A stretch of DNA of 64,000 bases, taken from NCBI RefSeq assembly GCF_901827205.1, contig NZ_LR594675.1, positions 6,318,001-6,382,000 of the forward strand, read 5' to 3'. Made by a program: the position numbers and the translations under genes. Numbering within the stretch: the stretch's first letter is position 1; each line of letters begins with the position of its first letter. This stretch comes from Variovorax sp. PBS-H4 (lineage in GTDB: Bacteria; Pseudomonadota; Gammaproteobacteria; Burkholderiales; Burkholderiaceae_C). The notes below the pieces were generated by a model. That model was not told the DNA's origin. It did not search any database and saw only the letters and a program-made list of their open reading frames with translations. Below are positions 25,232 to 34,122 of the stretch, in pieces.

Positions 25232-26746
25232 TCAACCTTCCTCGACAAAGGCCTCCTCGCGCTTGGACCGTACCGCGGGCATCAGCACGATGGTCAGCAG
25301 CAAAGCGGCGGCCACCAGCAGGCCGGCCGAGATGGGCCGCGTGACGAGAACGCTCCAGGAGCCGCGCGACAGCAGGAGCGCACGCCGCAGGTTCTCTTCC
25401 ATCATCGGTCCGAGGATCAGCCCCAGCAGCAGCGGTGCAGGCTCGCAGCCCAGCTTGCTGAAGGCATAGCCGATGATGCCGAACAGGCCCACCATCCAGA
25501 CGTCGAAGGTGTTGTTGTTGGTCGAGTAAACGCCGATCGCGCAGAACAGCACGATGGCCGGGAACAGCCAGCGGTAGGGAATCGACAGCAGCTTGATCCA
25601 GATGCCGATCAGCGGCAGGTTGAGCACGATCAACATCAGGTTGCCGATCCACATCGAGGCGATCAGGCCCCAGAAGAGCTCCGGGTTGCTGGTCATCACC
25701 TGCGGGCCGGGCTGGATGTTGTGGATGGTCATCGCGCCGACCATCAGCGCCATCACCGGGTTGCCGGGAATGCCGAGCGTCAGCAGCGGAATGAAGGAGG
25801 TCTGCGCGCCCGCATTGTTGGCCGACTCGGGCCCGGCCACGCCGCGGATGTTGCCCTTGCCGAAGGGAATCTCGCCGGCACCGAGCCTGAGCTTCTTCTC
25901 CAGCGTGTACGAGGCAAAGGCCGACAGCAATGAACCGCCGCCGGGCAGGATGCCCAGGGAGCAGCCCAGCGCGGTGCCGCGCAGCACGGCCGGAATCATG
26001 TTCCTGAAGTCCTCCCGCGTCGGCCACAGGCCCTGCAGCTTCGCGGTGAAGACCTCGCGCTCGTGCTCGGGTTGCGCCAGGTTGGAGATGATTTCACCGT
26101 AGCCGAACACACCCATGGCGATGGCGATGAAGCTGATGCCGTCGGTCAGTTCCGGAATGTCGAAGCTGAAGCGCGCCACGCCGGAGTTCACGTCGGTGCC
26201 GACCAGTCCGATCAGCAGGCCCAGCACGATCATGCAGATGGCCTTGAGCAGCGAGCCCGAGGCCAGCACCACCGCGCCGATCAGGCCCAGCACCATCAGC
26301 GAGAAGTACTCGGCGGGGCCGAACTTGAAGGCCAGCTCGGTCAGCGGCGGTGCGAAGGCCGCGAGGATGAGCGTGCCGACGCACCCTGCAAAGAAGGAGC
26401 CCAGGCCGGCGGCCGCGAGCGCGGCGCCTCCGCGCCCCTGCTTGGCCATCTGGTGCCCGTCGATCACCGTCACCACCGAGGACGATTCGCCCGGCAGGTT
26501 GACCAGGATCGCGGTGGTGGAGCCGCCGTACTGCGAGCCGTAGTAGATGCCGGCCAGCATGATCAGCGCGGCCACCGGCGGAAGCGCATAGGTGGCCGGC
26601 AGCAGCATCGCGATGGTGGCGACCGGGCCGATGCCCGGGAGCACGCCGATCAGCGTGCCCAGCAGGCAGCCGACGAAGGCATAGATCAGGTTTTGCAGCG
26701 TGACCGCATGGCCGAAGCCGAGCGCGAGATGTTCGATGAGTTCCAT
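25232..26746 (-). CDS. TctA-family large permease of a tripartite tricarboxylate transporter
   Basis: A 504-residue integral membrane protein with about a dozen hydrophobic segments. CLLGTLIGVLPGIGPVATI near residue 30 and LGCSLGILPGGGSLLSAFAS near residue 265 are the two repeated G-x-x-PG-x-G motifs of the TctA family. With TctB it forms the sodium- or proton-driven permease that receives ligand from Bug receptors. It is the only TctA in the window, although six Bug receptors are present, so it may serve several. Its start lies 14 bases after the TctB stop. Confidence 0.9.
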   Translation of the reverse strand: MELIEHLALGFGHAVTLQNLIYAFVGCLLGTLIGVLPGIGPVATIAMLLPATYALPPVAALIMLAGIYYGSQYGGSTTAILVNLPGESSSVVTVIDGHQMAKQGRGGAALAAAGLGSFFAGCVGTLILAAFAPPLTELAFKFGPAEYFSLMVLGLIGAVVLASGSLLKAICMIVLGLLIGLVGTDVNSGVARFSFDIPELTDGISFIAIAMGVFGYGEIISNLAQPEHEREVFTAKLQGLWPTREDFRNMIPAVLRGTALGCSLGILPGGGSLLSAFASYTLEKKLRLGAGEIPFGKGNIRGVAGPESANNAGAQTSFIPLLTLGIPGNPVMALMVGAMTIHNIQPGPQVMTSNPELFWGLIASMWIGNLMLIVLNLPLIGIWIKLLSIPYRWLFPAIVLFCAIGVYSTNNNTFDVWMVGLFGIIGYAFSKLGCEPAPLLLGLILGPMMEENLRRALLLSRGSWSVLVTRPISAGLLVAAALLLTIVLMPAVRSKREEAFVEEG

Positions 26747-26760
26747 GATGATGCGGGTCC

Positions 26761-27249
26761 TCAGCCCGTGATGAAGGTGGGCCAGACCTGGAACTGCAGG
26801 CTCAGGCCGAGGATGAAGGTCACGTAGCTGCCGATGGCAAGCACCGTGGCCAGGATCAGCGCCGCCTTCATCTGGAAGGTGGAGCCGGCCAGGCTGGCGA
26901 CGACGACCAGGGCGTAGATCGCGACAACGAGGCCGAGGGCCGGCAGTCCGATGCTGGGCAGGCCGCCCAGCAGGATGCCGAAGACCAGGTTCGCGCCGAT
27001 GATGAGAAGCAGCGGCTTCCAGGCAATGCGGCCGATGGGTTCGCCATCGGGAGTGTCGATGGTGACGGCGCCGAGGATCACGCCCAGGCCCAGCACGGCC
27101 AGGAGCACGCCCAGCATGAGCGGGAAATAGCCCGGACCCATGCGGGCGCCGGTGCCGATGCTGTAGTTGGTGGCGCCGATGGCGAACGCAGCGCCGACGA
27201 CTGCGAACATCAAGCCGGCGAAGAAGTCTCGTTGGCTCCTGATTTTCAT
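26761..27249 (-). CDS. TctB-family small permease
   Basis: A 162-residue protein with four hydrophobic segments (FAGLMFAVVGAAFAIGATNY, LMLGVLLAVLGLGVILGAV, LLLIIGANLVFGILLGG, and the C-terminal LVVAIYALVV...GSYVTFILGL). GTGARMGPGYFPLML is the TctB signature. It is the small membrane subunit partnering TctA, its downstream neighbour. The start MKIRSQRDFFAGL is chosen because a longer frame adds a non-hydrophobic Arg-rich leader. A possible MarR operator lies about 170 bases upstream. Confidence 0.9.
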   Translation of the reverse strand: MKIRSQRDFFAGLMFAVVGAAFAIGATNYSIGTGARMGPGYFPLMLGVLLAVLGLGVILGAVTIDTPDGEPIGRIAWKPLLLIIGANLVFGILLGGLPSIGLPALGLVVAIYALVVVASLAGSTFQMKAALILATVLAIGSYVTFILGLSLQFQVWPTFITG

Positions 27250-27403
27250 GAATGCACTTTCGAAGGATCGGGACAAGGAGGAAACGACCGCCGTGCCGGC
27301 GCAGGCCGGTCGGCCATGCGCAGCCGGAGGGCCGCGCAGGCGCAGGCGACGCCCGTCCCGCATGCGGATGCAGGTCCGTCTACGGCGCCGCGATCGAATT
27401 ACG

Positions 27404-27436
27404 TCATGTTATGAGGCTTTTTACCTCACATAATGA
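27404..27436. promoter_or_regulatory. imperfect inverted repeat, candidate MarR operator
   Basis: TCATGTTATGAGG and CCTCACATAATGA form 13-base arms (9 of 13 paired) around a 7-base spacer. The stretch is AT-rich within high-GC surroundings and lies between the divergent tctB and marR-like genes. Size and position suit autoregulation by the MarR protein. Confidence 0.5.
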
Positions 27437-27524
27437 GTAATTACCCTGGCCCCGGCATTTGTGCCGCTCGGCAGGAAAGGAAGCGCCTTGCTACATTGCG
27501 GGGACTTCCCGCAGGTAGATCAAC

Positions 27525-27956
27525 ATGTCCAAGAACGAGCAGAGCGCGTCGAAGCGGCGCATGGAGGCGCTGTCGGCGTTCAGGCACCGGCTGCGCAGCT
27601 TCCTGCGATTCAGCGAGGATGCGGCGCGCGAGGCCGGCGTCACCGTGCAGCAATACCAGGTGATGCTGCACACGCAGGGTTTCCCGGGCCGCGAGTGGGC
27701 CTCGATCAGCGAGATTGCCGAGCGCCTGCAGGCGCAGCCGCACGGGGTGGTGGCACTGGTATCGCGCTGCGAGGAGGCCGGCCTGGTCCGGCGCCAGCCC
27801 AGCACCGTCGACCGGCGGCTCGTGGAGGTGCACCTGCTTCCCAAGGGGCGCAAGGTGCTGTCGCAGCTCGCGCGGCAGCATGCGCTGGAGCTGTCGCACC
27901 TCGCCGAGGCGGTCCGGCTGGCGAGCGAGATCGGCGGCGAGGGCGAGGAAGGCTAG
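27525..27956 (+). CDS. MarR-family transcriptional regulator
   Basis: A 143-residue winged-helix regulator. RLRSFLRFSEDAAREAGVTV and QYQVMLHTQGFPG form the dimer helix; ISEIAERLQAQPHGVVALVS is the recognition helix, and GLVRRQPSTVDRRLVEVHLL is the wing with the characteristic DRR. It is divergent from tctBA and probably represses them until a small acid is present. It converges on the large dehydrogenase gene, 30 bases away. Confidence 0.85.
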   Translation: MSKNEQSASKRRMEALSAFRHRLRSFLRFSEDAAREAGVTVQQYQVMLHTQGFPGREWASISEIAERLQAQPHGVVALVSRCEEAGLVRRQPSTVDRRLVEVHLLPKGRKVLSQLARQHALELSHLAEAVRLASEIGGEGEEG

Positions 27957-27986
27957 GCGCCTCGATCCATCGCCGGCGCTCGTCGT

Positions 27987-30900
27987 TCAGACCATCAGCG
28001 CGTCCAGCAGCAGCGCCACATGCACCGCCCGGCGCTGCGCGCCGTCGGCGATCTGGTGGCGGCAGCTGGTGCCATCGGCCAGGACGATCGCGTCGGGCTG
28101 GCCGCGCACCGCCGGCAGCAGGGCGGCCTCGGCCATGCGCATCGACACCTCGTAGTGCGAGGCCTCGTAGCCGAAGCTCCCGGCCATGCCGCAGCAGGAA
28201 CTCTCGATGAGTTCCGGCTTCGCACCGGGAATGCGCTTCAGCACCTCGAGGATGGGGCTGACCGCACCGAAGGCCTTCTGGTGACAGTGGCCATGCAGCA
28301 GGATGGGCTTGCCGGCGGGCCTGAAGCCGAGCTTGAAGCGGCCTTCGCGCATCTCGCGCGCCACGAACTCCTCGAACAGCAGCGCCTGCGCGGCGACCGT
28401 CTGCGCCTTGTCGCCGAGGCCCATGGCCAGCGTCTCGTCGCGCAGGGTCAGCAGGCAGGAAGGCTCGAGCCCGACGATGGGGACACCCTCCTCGGCCAGG
28501 GGCAGCAGCGCGTCGATGAGGGCACCCGCCCGCGCCTTGGCCTCTTCCACCATGCCGGTGGCCAGGTAGGTGCGGCCGCAGCAATGGTGGCCGCCGAATT
28601 TCTCGACGGTGTGCAGCAGGTAGCCAGCGGCCTTGAGCACGCGGGCTGCCGCCCAGGCGTTCTCGCTCTCGAAGCCGCCGTTGAAGGTGTCGACGAAGAG
28701 CACCGCGGCCTTGCGCCCGCTGATGGCCGCGGCGATGACCATGTCGCGGCTGGTGAAGAGTGCGGCGTCGCGCTCGCGCCAGAAGGTGTCGCCGCGGAAC
28801 GCCGGCAGCGAGCGCCTGGCCGACAGCCCCAGCAGCCGCTCGCCCAGGCGGGCGAGGACCGGCATGCGGTTGCGCAGGTTGAAGAGCCAGGGCATGCGGC
28901 TGGCGGTGTGCAGGTACTCCGGCAGGCGGGCAACCAGCCGGTCGGCGAGCGTGTGTCCGTGCTTGCTCCTGTGGTGCGCCAGGAACTCGATCTTCATCTT
29001 CGCCATGTCCACGCCCGTCGGGCAATCGCGCTTGCAGCCCTTGCAGCCGACGCACAGGTCCATGGCGTCGCGAACGGCGTCCCCGGTGAAGGCGTCGGGG
29101 CCGAGCTGGCCGGAGAGCGCCAGGCGCAGCGTGTTGGCGCGCCCGCGCGTGAGGTGCTGCTCGTCGCGCGTCACGCGGTAGCTGGGGCACATGGTGCCGG
29201 CGTCGAACTTGCGGCAGTGGCCGTTGTTGTTGCACATCTCGACGGCCTTGGCGAAGCCGCCGGTCACGTCGCCGCCGGTGCCGGGGAGGGTGGTCTCCTC
29301 GGTCACCGGATCGGCCTGCACGTTCCAGGCGGACCAGTCCAGCACGGGCGTGATGGGAATGCGCTTGTAGGGCTGCGGTGCGGAGGCGGGCGCGAAGCGG
29401 AAGAGGGCACCCTCGTCCATTTTCGGCGGGTCGATGATCTTGCCGGGATTGAACAGGCCGATCGGGTCGAACCGGGTCTTGATGGCGCGGAAGGCCTCGT
29501 TGATGGCCGGGCCGAACTGCCACTCGATCCACTCGCCACGGCACAGGCCGTCGCCGTGCTCGCCGCTGAAGGCGCCCTTGTACTTGCGAACCAGCTCGCC
29601 GGCTTCCTCGGCGATGGCGCGCATCTTGGCGGCGCCATCGGTGCGCATGTCGAGGATGGGGCGCACGTGCAGCGTGCCGACCGATGCGTGGGCGTACCAG
29701 GTGCCGCGCGTGCCGTGCTTCGCGAACACCTCGGTCAGCCCGTCGGTGTAGGCGGCCAGGTGCTCGAGCGGCACGGCGCAGTCTTCGATGAAGCTCACCG
29801 GCTTGCCGTCGCCCTTGAGGCTCATCATGATGTTCAGGCCGGCCTTGCGCACTTCCCACAGGGCTTTCTGCGCGCCCTCCTCGGGCATGCGCACGACGCT
29901 GTCAGGCAGGCCCAGGTCGCCCATGAGTTCGACCAGCTGCTGAAGCTGGTGCAGCAGCCCGGCGCTATCGTCTCCGGAGAACTCCACCAGCAGGATGGCG
30001 GCGGGCTTGCCGATCAGGGCCTTCTCGACCGTCGGCCGGAAAGCCGGGTTGCCGAGGCTCAGCTCGATCATGGTGCGGTCGACCAGCTCGACGGCGGTCG
30101 GGCCCAGCTTCACGATGTGCTGGGCCGAATCCATCGCGGCGTGAAAGCTGGCGAAGTTGACGACGCCCAGCACCTTGGCACGCGGCAGCTCGGAAAGCCG
30201 CAGCGTCAGGCTGCGCGTGTAGGCCAGCGTGCCCTCGGCGCCGATGAGCAGGTGCGCGAGGTTGACGCTGGCGTCGGCGGTGTAGGGCCGCTCGCTCTGG
30301 TTGTCGAAGATGTCGAGGTTGTAGCCGGCGACCCGGCGCATCACCTTGGGCCAGTGCTCGGCAATTTCGGCGCGGTGCTGCCGGGCCAGCTGCTGCACAT
30401 GCTGCGCGAGGCCCGCGGCGCGCGCGCCGAGCGTGGCGACGGGGCCGAAGTCGACCAGCTCGCCATCCGACAGCCAGGCGCTGGCGCCCAGCACGTTGTG
30501 CACCATGTTGCCGTAGGCGATGGAGCGCGAGCCGCAGGAGTTGTTGCCCGCCATGCCGCCCAGCGTGGCCTGCGCGCTGGTGGAGACATCGACCGGAAAC
30601 CACAGGCCGTGCGGCTTGAGCTGCGCATTGAGGTGATCCAGCACCAGGCCCGGCTCGACGGTGACGCGGCGCTCGGCCACATCGAGCTCGAGCACGCGCC
30701 GCAGGTGCTTGCTGTTGTCGATCACCAGCGCCGCGCCGGTGGTCTGGCCGCACTGGCTGGTGCCAGCGCCGCGCGCGAGCACCGGCACCTGCAGGTCGCG
30801 CGCGATGTCGATGGCGATGGCGACGTCGCGCTCGGTCTTCGGCACCAGCACGCCCACCGGCATGATCTGGTAGATGGAAGCGTCGGTGGCATAGCGGCCG

Positions 30901-31031
30901 CGCGAGGCGTCGTCGAACAGCACCTCGCCCTCGGTTTCGGCCGCAAGGCGGCGCGCGAGCTGGGCGCAGACCTCGTTGGACGGCAGCACGGTGCCGGCGG
31001 GCCGCAGGCGGCTGGCAGGATCGATGCGCAT
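27987..31031 (-). CDS. YdiJ-like FAD/[4Fe-4S] D-2-hydroxyacid dehydrogenase
   Basis: A 1014-residue fusion enzyme matching the YdiJ/Dld2 architecture. The N-terminal FAD-binding domain has VPVLARGAGTSQCGQTTGAA and GGMAGNNSCGSRSIAYGN; a substrate-binding FAD-oxidase C domain follows. The iron-sulfur region holds CVGCKGCKRDCPTG, and the C-terminal part holds two CCG motifs (HHCCGRTYL, SSCCGMAGSFGYE). Family members oxidise D-2-hydroxyglutarate or related 2-hydroxyacids and pass electrons to the quinone pool. The start overlaps the GntR stop by one base (TGATG). Context (TTT permease, GntR, aminotransferase) suggests catabolism of an imported 2-hydroxyacid. Confidence 0.85.
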   Translation of the reverse strand: MRIDPASRLRPAGTVLPSNEVCAQLARRLAAETEGEVLFDDASRGRYATDASIYQIMPVGVLVPKTERDVAIAIDIARDLQVPVLARGAGTSQCGQTTGAALVIDNSKHLRRVLELDVAERRVTVEPGLVLDHLNAQLKPHGLWFPVDVSTSAQATLGGMAGNNSCGSRSIAYGNMVHNVLGASAWLSDGELVDFGPVATLGARAAGLAQHVQQLARQHRAEIAEHWPKVMRRVAGYNLDIFDNQSERPYTADASVNLAHLLIGAEGTLAYTRSLTLRLSELPRAKVLGVVNFASFHAAMDSAQHIVKLGPTAVELVDRTMIELSLGNPAFRPTVEKALIGKPAAILLVEFSGDDSAGLLHQLQQLVELMGDLGLPDSVVRMPEEGAQKALWEVRKAGLNIMMSLKGDGKPVSFIEDCAVPLEHLAAYTDGLTEVFAKHGTRGTWYAHASVGTLHVRPILDMRTDGAAKMRAIAEEAGELVRKYKGAFSGEHGDGLCRGEWIEWQFGPAINEAFRAIKTRFDPIGLFNPGKIIDPPKMDEGALFRFAPASAPQPYKRIPITPVLDWSAWNVQADPVTEETTLPGTGGDVTGGFAKAVEMCNNNGHCRKFDAGTMCPSYRVTRDEQHLTRGRANTLRLALSGQLGPDAFTGDAVRDAMDLCVGCKGCKRDCPTGVDMAKMKIEFLAHHRSKHGHTLADRLVARLPEYLHTASRMPWLFNLRNRMPVLARLGERLLGLSARRSLPAFRGDTFWRERDAALFTSRDMVIAAAISGRKAAVLFVDTFNGGFESENAWAAARVLKAAGYLLHTVEKFGGHHCCGRTYLATGMVEEAKARAGALIDALLPLAEEGVPIVGLEPSCLLTLRDETLAMGLGDKAQTVAAQALLFEEFVAREMREGRFKLGFRPAGKPILLHGHCHQKAFGAVSPILEVLKRIPGAKPELIESSCCGMAGSFGYEASHYEVSMRMAEAALLPAVRGQPDAIVLADGTSCRHQIADGAQRRAVHVALLLDALMV

Positions 31032-31729
31032 CAGCGCTTGCCCGCCTGGGCCGCCTCGGGATAGACCTGGCCGGCGCGCAGCAGCGCCAGCACCGTGTCG
31101 CGCTTGCGATGGAGGTGCTCGATCAGCACCTCGCGCAGGGCCGCGGCGTCGTGGGCGGCGAGCGCGTCGATCATGCGTTCGTGCTCGGCGACCGCCTGCT
31201 TCCACTTGGCCTCGTCCTGGTTGGTGCGAAAGCGCAGCGACTGCACGCGCGCATTGATCGCGCGGTAGGTGTTGGCGAGCACGGGGTTCTTGGCGGCGTC
31301 GTTGATGGCGGTGTGGATGCGCGCATTGATGCGGTAGTAGCCCGAGAGATCGCGGCGCGCGAAGCAGGCCATCATTTCGTAGTGCAGGGCGCGCAGCTCG
31401 GCCACTTCAGGGGCGGTGATGCGACTTGCCGCCAGCTCGCCCGACAGGCCTTCGAGCGCGGCCAGCAGCTCGAAGGTGTTCTCCACGTCGGCCTCCGTCA
31501 GCTTGACGGCCACCGCGCCTCGGTTGGGCAGCAGGTCCACCAGGCCCTCTGCGCCCAGCAGCTTGATGGCTTCGCGCAGCGGCGTGCGCGAGACGCGCAA
31601 CTGCTCGCACAGCTCGCGCTCGTTGAGCTTGGCGCCCGGCGGGATCTGGCCTTCGATCAGCATGGTGCGCAGGCGGGCCGCCACCTGGTCGTGCAGCGCC
31701 AGCCGCGAGATCTCGATCACTTCTGCCAT
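31031..31729 (-). CDS. GntR-family regulator, FadR/FCD subgroup
   Basis: A 232-residue regulator. The winged helix is LHDQVAARLRTMLIEGQIPP, LNERELCEQLRVSRTPLREA and LVDLLPNRGAVAVKL; the C-terminal FCD domain (EVAELRALHYEMMACFARRD, INARIHTAINDAAKNPVLAN, HERMIDALAAHDAAALREVL) binds metal and small acids. The ATG giving MAEVIEISRL is chosen because the longer frame runs through the operator region. It is transcribed ahead of the dehydrogenase and is divergent from the aminotransferase gene; palindromes at 31749-31832 probably serve both promoters. Confidence 0.9.
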   Translation of the reverse strand: MAEVIEISRLALHDQVAARLRTMLIEGQIPPGAKLNERELCEQLRVSRTPLREAIKLLGAEGLVDLLPNRGAVAVKLTEADVENTFELLAALEGLSGELAASRITAPEVAELRALHYEMMACFARRDLSGYYRINARIHTAINDAAKNPVLANTYRAINARVQSLRFRTNQDEAKWKQAVAEHERMIDALAAHDAAALREVLIEHLHRKRDTVLALLRAGQVYPEAAQAGKR

Positions 31730-31748
31730 GGCTCTTTTCCTCTCCGGA

Positions 31749-31832
31749 TGCATTTTGAATGCAAAAACTAGTGGCCTCTGGGCGATGCCTTCAGGGTAAT
31801 CCATCATGGCCCGATATATTTTGCATGCAAAA
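31749..31832. promoter_or_regulatory. two GntR operator-like palindromes
   Basis: TTTTGCATGCAAAA at 31819-31832 is a perfect 14-bp palindrome. A related element, TGCATTTTGAATGCAAAA, lies at 31749-31766. Both contain the TGCAT/ATGCA core common to FCD-type GntR sites and lie between the divergent GntR and aminotransferase starts, the perfect one 19 bases before the aminotransferase ATG, where binding would repress it. Confidence 0.65.
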
Positions 31833-31850
31833 CTTTAAAAAAGGATCGCC

Positions 31851-33089
31851 ATGCTTCAACTCGACTTTCATCCCACCGGCCGCCACTTCCTGCAGATCCC
31901 CGGCCCGAGCCCGGTACCCGACCGCATCCTGCGCGCGATGAGCCTGCCCACGATCGATCACCGCGGGCCCGAGTTCGGCGCGCTCGGCCTGAAGGTGCTC
32001 GCAGGCATCCGCCAGGTGTTCCAGACCCGGCACCCGGTGGTGATCTATCCGGCTTCGGGCACCGGCGCCTGGGAAGCCGCGCTGGCCAATGTGATGAGCC
32101 CCGGCGACGCGGTGCTGATGTACGAGACCGGACACTTCGCCACGCTGTGGCAGAAGATGGCGCTGCGCCTGGGCCTGGCGCCCGAGTTCCTGAGCCTGCC
32201 GGGCGTGGACGAGACCGGCCTGCCGCGCGGCTGGCGCCATGGGGTGCAGGCCGACCTGATCGAAGCACGGCTGCGCAGGGACGCGGACAGGAAAATCCGC
32301 GCGGTCTGCGTGGTGCACAACGAGACCTCCACCGGCGTGACCTCCGATATCGCGGCGGTGCGCCGCGCGATCGATGCGGCGGGCCATCCCGCCCTTCTGA
32401 TGGTCGACAGCATCTCGGGGCTGGCGAGCGCCGACTACCGCCACGACGAGTGGGGCGTGGACGTGACCGTCAGCGGCTCGCAGAAGGGCCTGATGCTGCC
32501 GCCCGGAATCAGCTTCAACGCGGTGTCGCCCAAGGCGATGGAGCGCAGCAAGACTGCGCAGCTGCCCAAGGCCTTCTGGGCCTGGGACGAAATCGTGGAA
32601 ATGAACCAGGGCGGCTACTGGCCTTACACGCCCAACACCAACCTGCTCTACGGGCTGAGCGAGTCGCTGGACATGCTGCTGGGCGAGGGCTTGCCGCAGG
32701 TGTTCGCGCGCCACCAGCGATGGGGCGCGGGGGTGCGCGCCGCAGTCAAGGCCTGGGGCCTGCCGACGCAATGCGCCGACCCCGCGGTTCATTCGCCGGT
32801 GCTGACCGGAGTGATCACGCCCGAAGGGGTGGACGCGGATGCGCTGCGGCGGCTGATCCACGAACGCTTCGACCTTTCGCTGGGCACGGGCCTGGGCAAG
32901 CTCAAGGGCCGCATGTTCCGCATGGGCCACCTGGGCGACAGCAACGACCTCACGCTGGTGGCGATGGTGGCCGGCGTGGAGATGGGGCTGAAGCTTGCGG
33001 GCGTGAAGCTCGCGGGCAGCGGCGTGCAGTCGGCGATGGACCATTTCGCGAGCCACCCGGCGCCGGCGGCGCTGAAGAAGGCGGCCTGA
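31851..33089 (+). CDS. class V aminotransferase (alanine/serine-glyoxylate type)
   Basis: A 412-residue PLP enzyme. FLQIPGPSPVPDRILRAMSL, YPASGTGAWEAALANVMSPG, VVHNETSTGVTSDI, LLMVDSISGLASADYRHDEW and VSGSQKGLMLPPGISFNAVS (Lys forming the aldimine) match alanine-glyoxylate and serine-glyoxylate aminotransferases. AAAAAGGA seven bases before the ATG is a good ribosome binding site. It faces the GntR/dehydrogenase operon and precedes a Bug receptor, so it may transaminate glyoxylate or another 2-oxo acid produced by the dehydrogenase. The exact donor and acceptor are not fixed by sequence. Confidence 0.85.
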   Translation: MLQLDFHPTGRHFLQIPGPSPVPDRILRAMSLPTIDHRGPEFGALGLKVLAGIRQVFQTRHPVVIYPASGTGAWEAALANVMSPGDAVLMYETGHFATLWQKMALRLGLAPEFLSLPGVDETGLPRGWRHGVQADLIEARLRRDADRKIRAVCVVHNETSTGVTSDIAAVRRAIDAAGHPALLMVDSISGLASADYRHDEWGVDVTVSGSQKGLMLPPGISFNAVSPKAMERSKTAQLPKAFWAWDEIVEMNQGGYWPYTPNTNLLYGLSESLDMLLGEGLPQVFARHQRWGAGVRAAVKAWGLPTQCADPAVHSPVLTGVITPEGVDADALRRLIHERFDLSLGTGLGKLKGRMFRMGHLGDSNDLTLVAMVAGVEMGLKLAGVKLAGSGVQSAMDHFASHPAPAALKKAA

Positions 33090-33129
33090 ATCGACGCCGG
33101 CCGAAGCCAATCAACCAGGAGACCCGACC

Positions 33130-34107
33130 ATGCAACGACGTTCCTTGATTCAGGCAGCAGGCGCGGCGGCGGTCACCCTCGGCGTGCCGCGCGTGTTCGC
33201 CCAGGCATGGCCCAGCGGCCCCGTGCGCATCGTGGTCGGCTTTCCGCCGGGCGGAGGCACGGACGCGCTGGCGCGGGTGGTGGCGCAGAAGCTGACGACC
33301 CTGTGGAACCAGTCGGTCATCGTGGAGAACAAGGGCGGGGTGGCCGGGGTGCTCGCGGCCGAGTACGTGTCGACGCAGCCGAGCGACGGCTCGACCCTGT
33401 TGATGGCGCACATCAACAGCCACGCGCTCGCGCCCAACCTGCAGCCCAGGCTGCGCTACAGCGTGGAGCAGGACTTCGTGCCGATCGTGCTGGTGGGCGT
33501 CACGCCCAACCTGCTGATCGCGGGGCCGGCGCAGAAGGCCCTGACGGTGAAGGACATCGTCGCGCTGTGCGCCGCCGAGCCGGGCAAGGTGAGCTTCGGC
33601 TCGGCCGGCGCGGGCTCGGCGCAGCACCTGGCACTCGAGATGTTCAAGCTGCAGGCCAAGGTCGATGCGCTGCACGTGCCCTACAAGGGCAGCGGGCCGT
33701 TGCTCGCGGACCTGATGGGCAACCAGATCCAGTACAGCTTCGAAACCATGACGGCGGCCACGCCGCACGTGAAGAGCGGCAAGGTCACGGCGGTGGCGCA
33801 GACGCGCCTGAAGCGGGCCAAGGGCCATCCGAGCGTGCCGACCATGCAGGAGCAGGGCTTCGAAGGCTTCGATGCCACCACCTGGTACGGCCTGGCGGGG
33901 CCCGGCAAGCTGCCGGCGGAGATCGCCGACAAGATCAACCGCGACGTCAACACCGTGCTGGCAATGCCCGACGTGCAGGAAAAGCTCGACACCTACGGCG
34001 CGGAAGACGGCGGCGGCTCGCGCGAGAAGTTCCGCCAGTTCATCGCGTCGGAGATCCAGAAATGGGGCCGGGTGGTGCGGGACGGCAAGGTGAAGGTGGA
34101 CGCCTGA
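33130..34107 (+). CDS. Bug-family TTT substrate-binding protein
   Basis: A 325-residue TTT receptor. The leader MQRRSLIQAAGAAAVTLGVP ends near FAQA and begins with an RR pair, hinting at Tat-like export. WPSGPVRIVVGFPPGGGTDA and VIVENKGGVAGV are Bug signatures. It lies 40 bases after the aminotransferase and probably shares its transcript and GntR control. This may be the receptor serving the nearby TctA/TctB pair. Confidence 0.85.
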   Translation: MQRRSLIQAAGAAAVTLGVPRVFAQAWPSGPVRIVVGFPPGGGTDALARVVAQKLTTLWNQSVIVENKGGVAGVLAAEYVSTQPSDGSTLLMAHINSHALAPNLQPRLRYSVEQDFVPIVLVGVTPNLLIAGPAQKALTVKDIVALCAAEPGKVSFGSAGAGSAQHLALEMFKLQAKVDALHVPYKGSGPLLADLMGNQIQYSFETMTAATPHVKSGKVTAVAQTRLKRAKGHPSVPTMQEQGFEGFDATTWYGLAGPGKLPAEIADKINRDVNTVLAMPDVQEKLDTYGAEDGGGSREKFRQFIASEIQKWGRVVRDGKVKVDA

Positions 34108-34122
34108 GCGCCACGCCTCGGG

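Noticed and set aside
28020..31064. A 1014-codon open frame antisense to the dehydrogenase
   Set aside because: It is the mirror of a real, motif-rich gene in high-GC DNA; its translation is low-complexity (Gly, Ala, Val, His, Arg-rich) with no domain.
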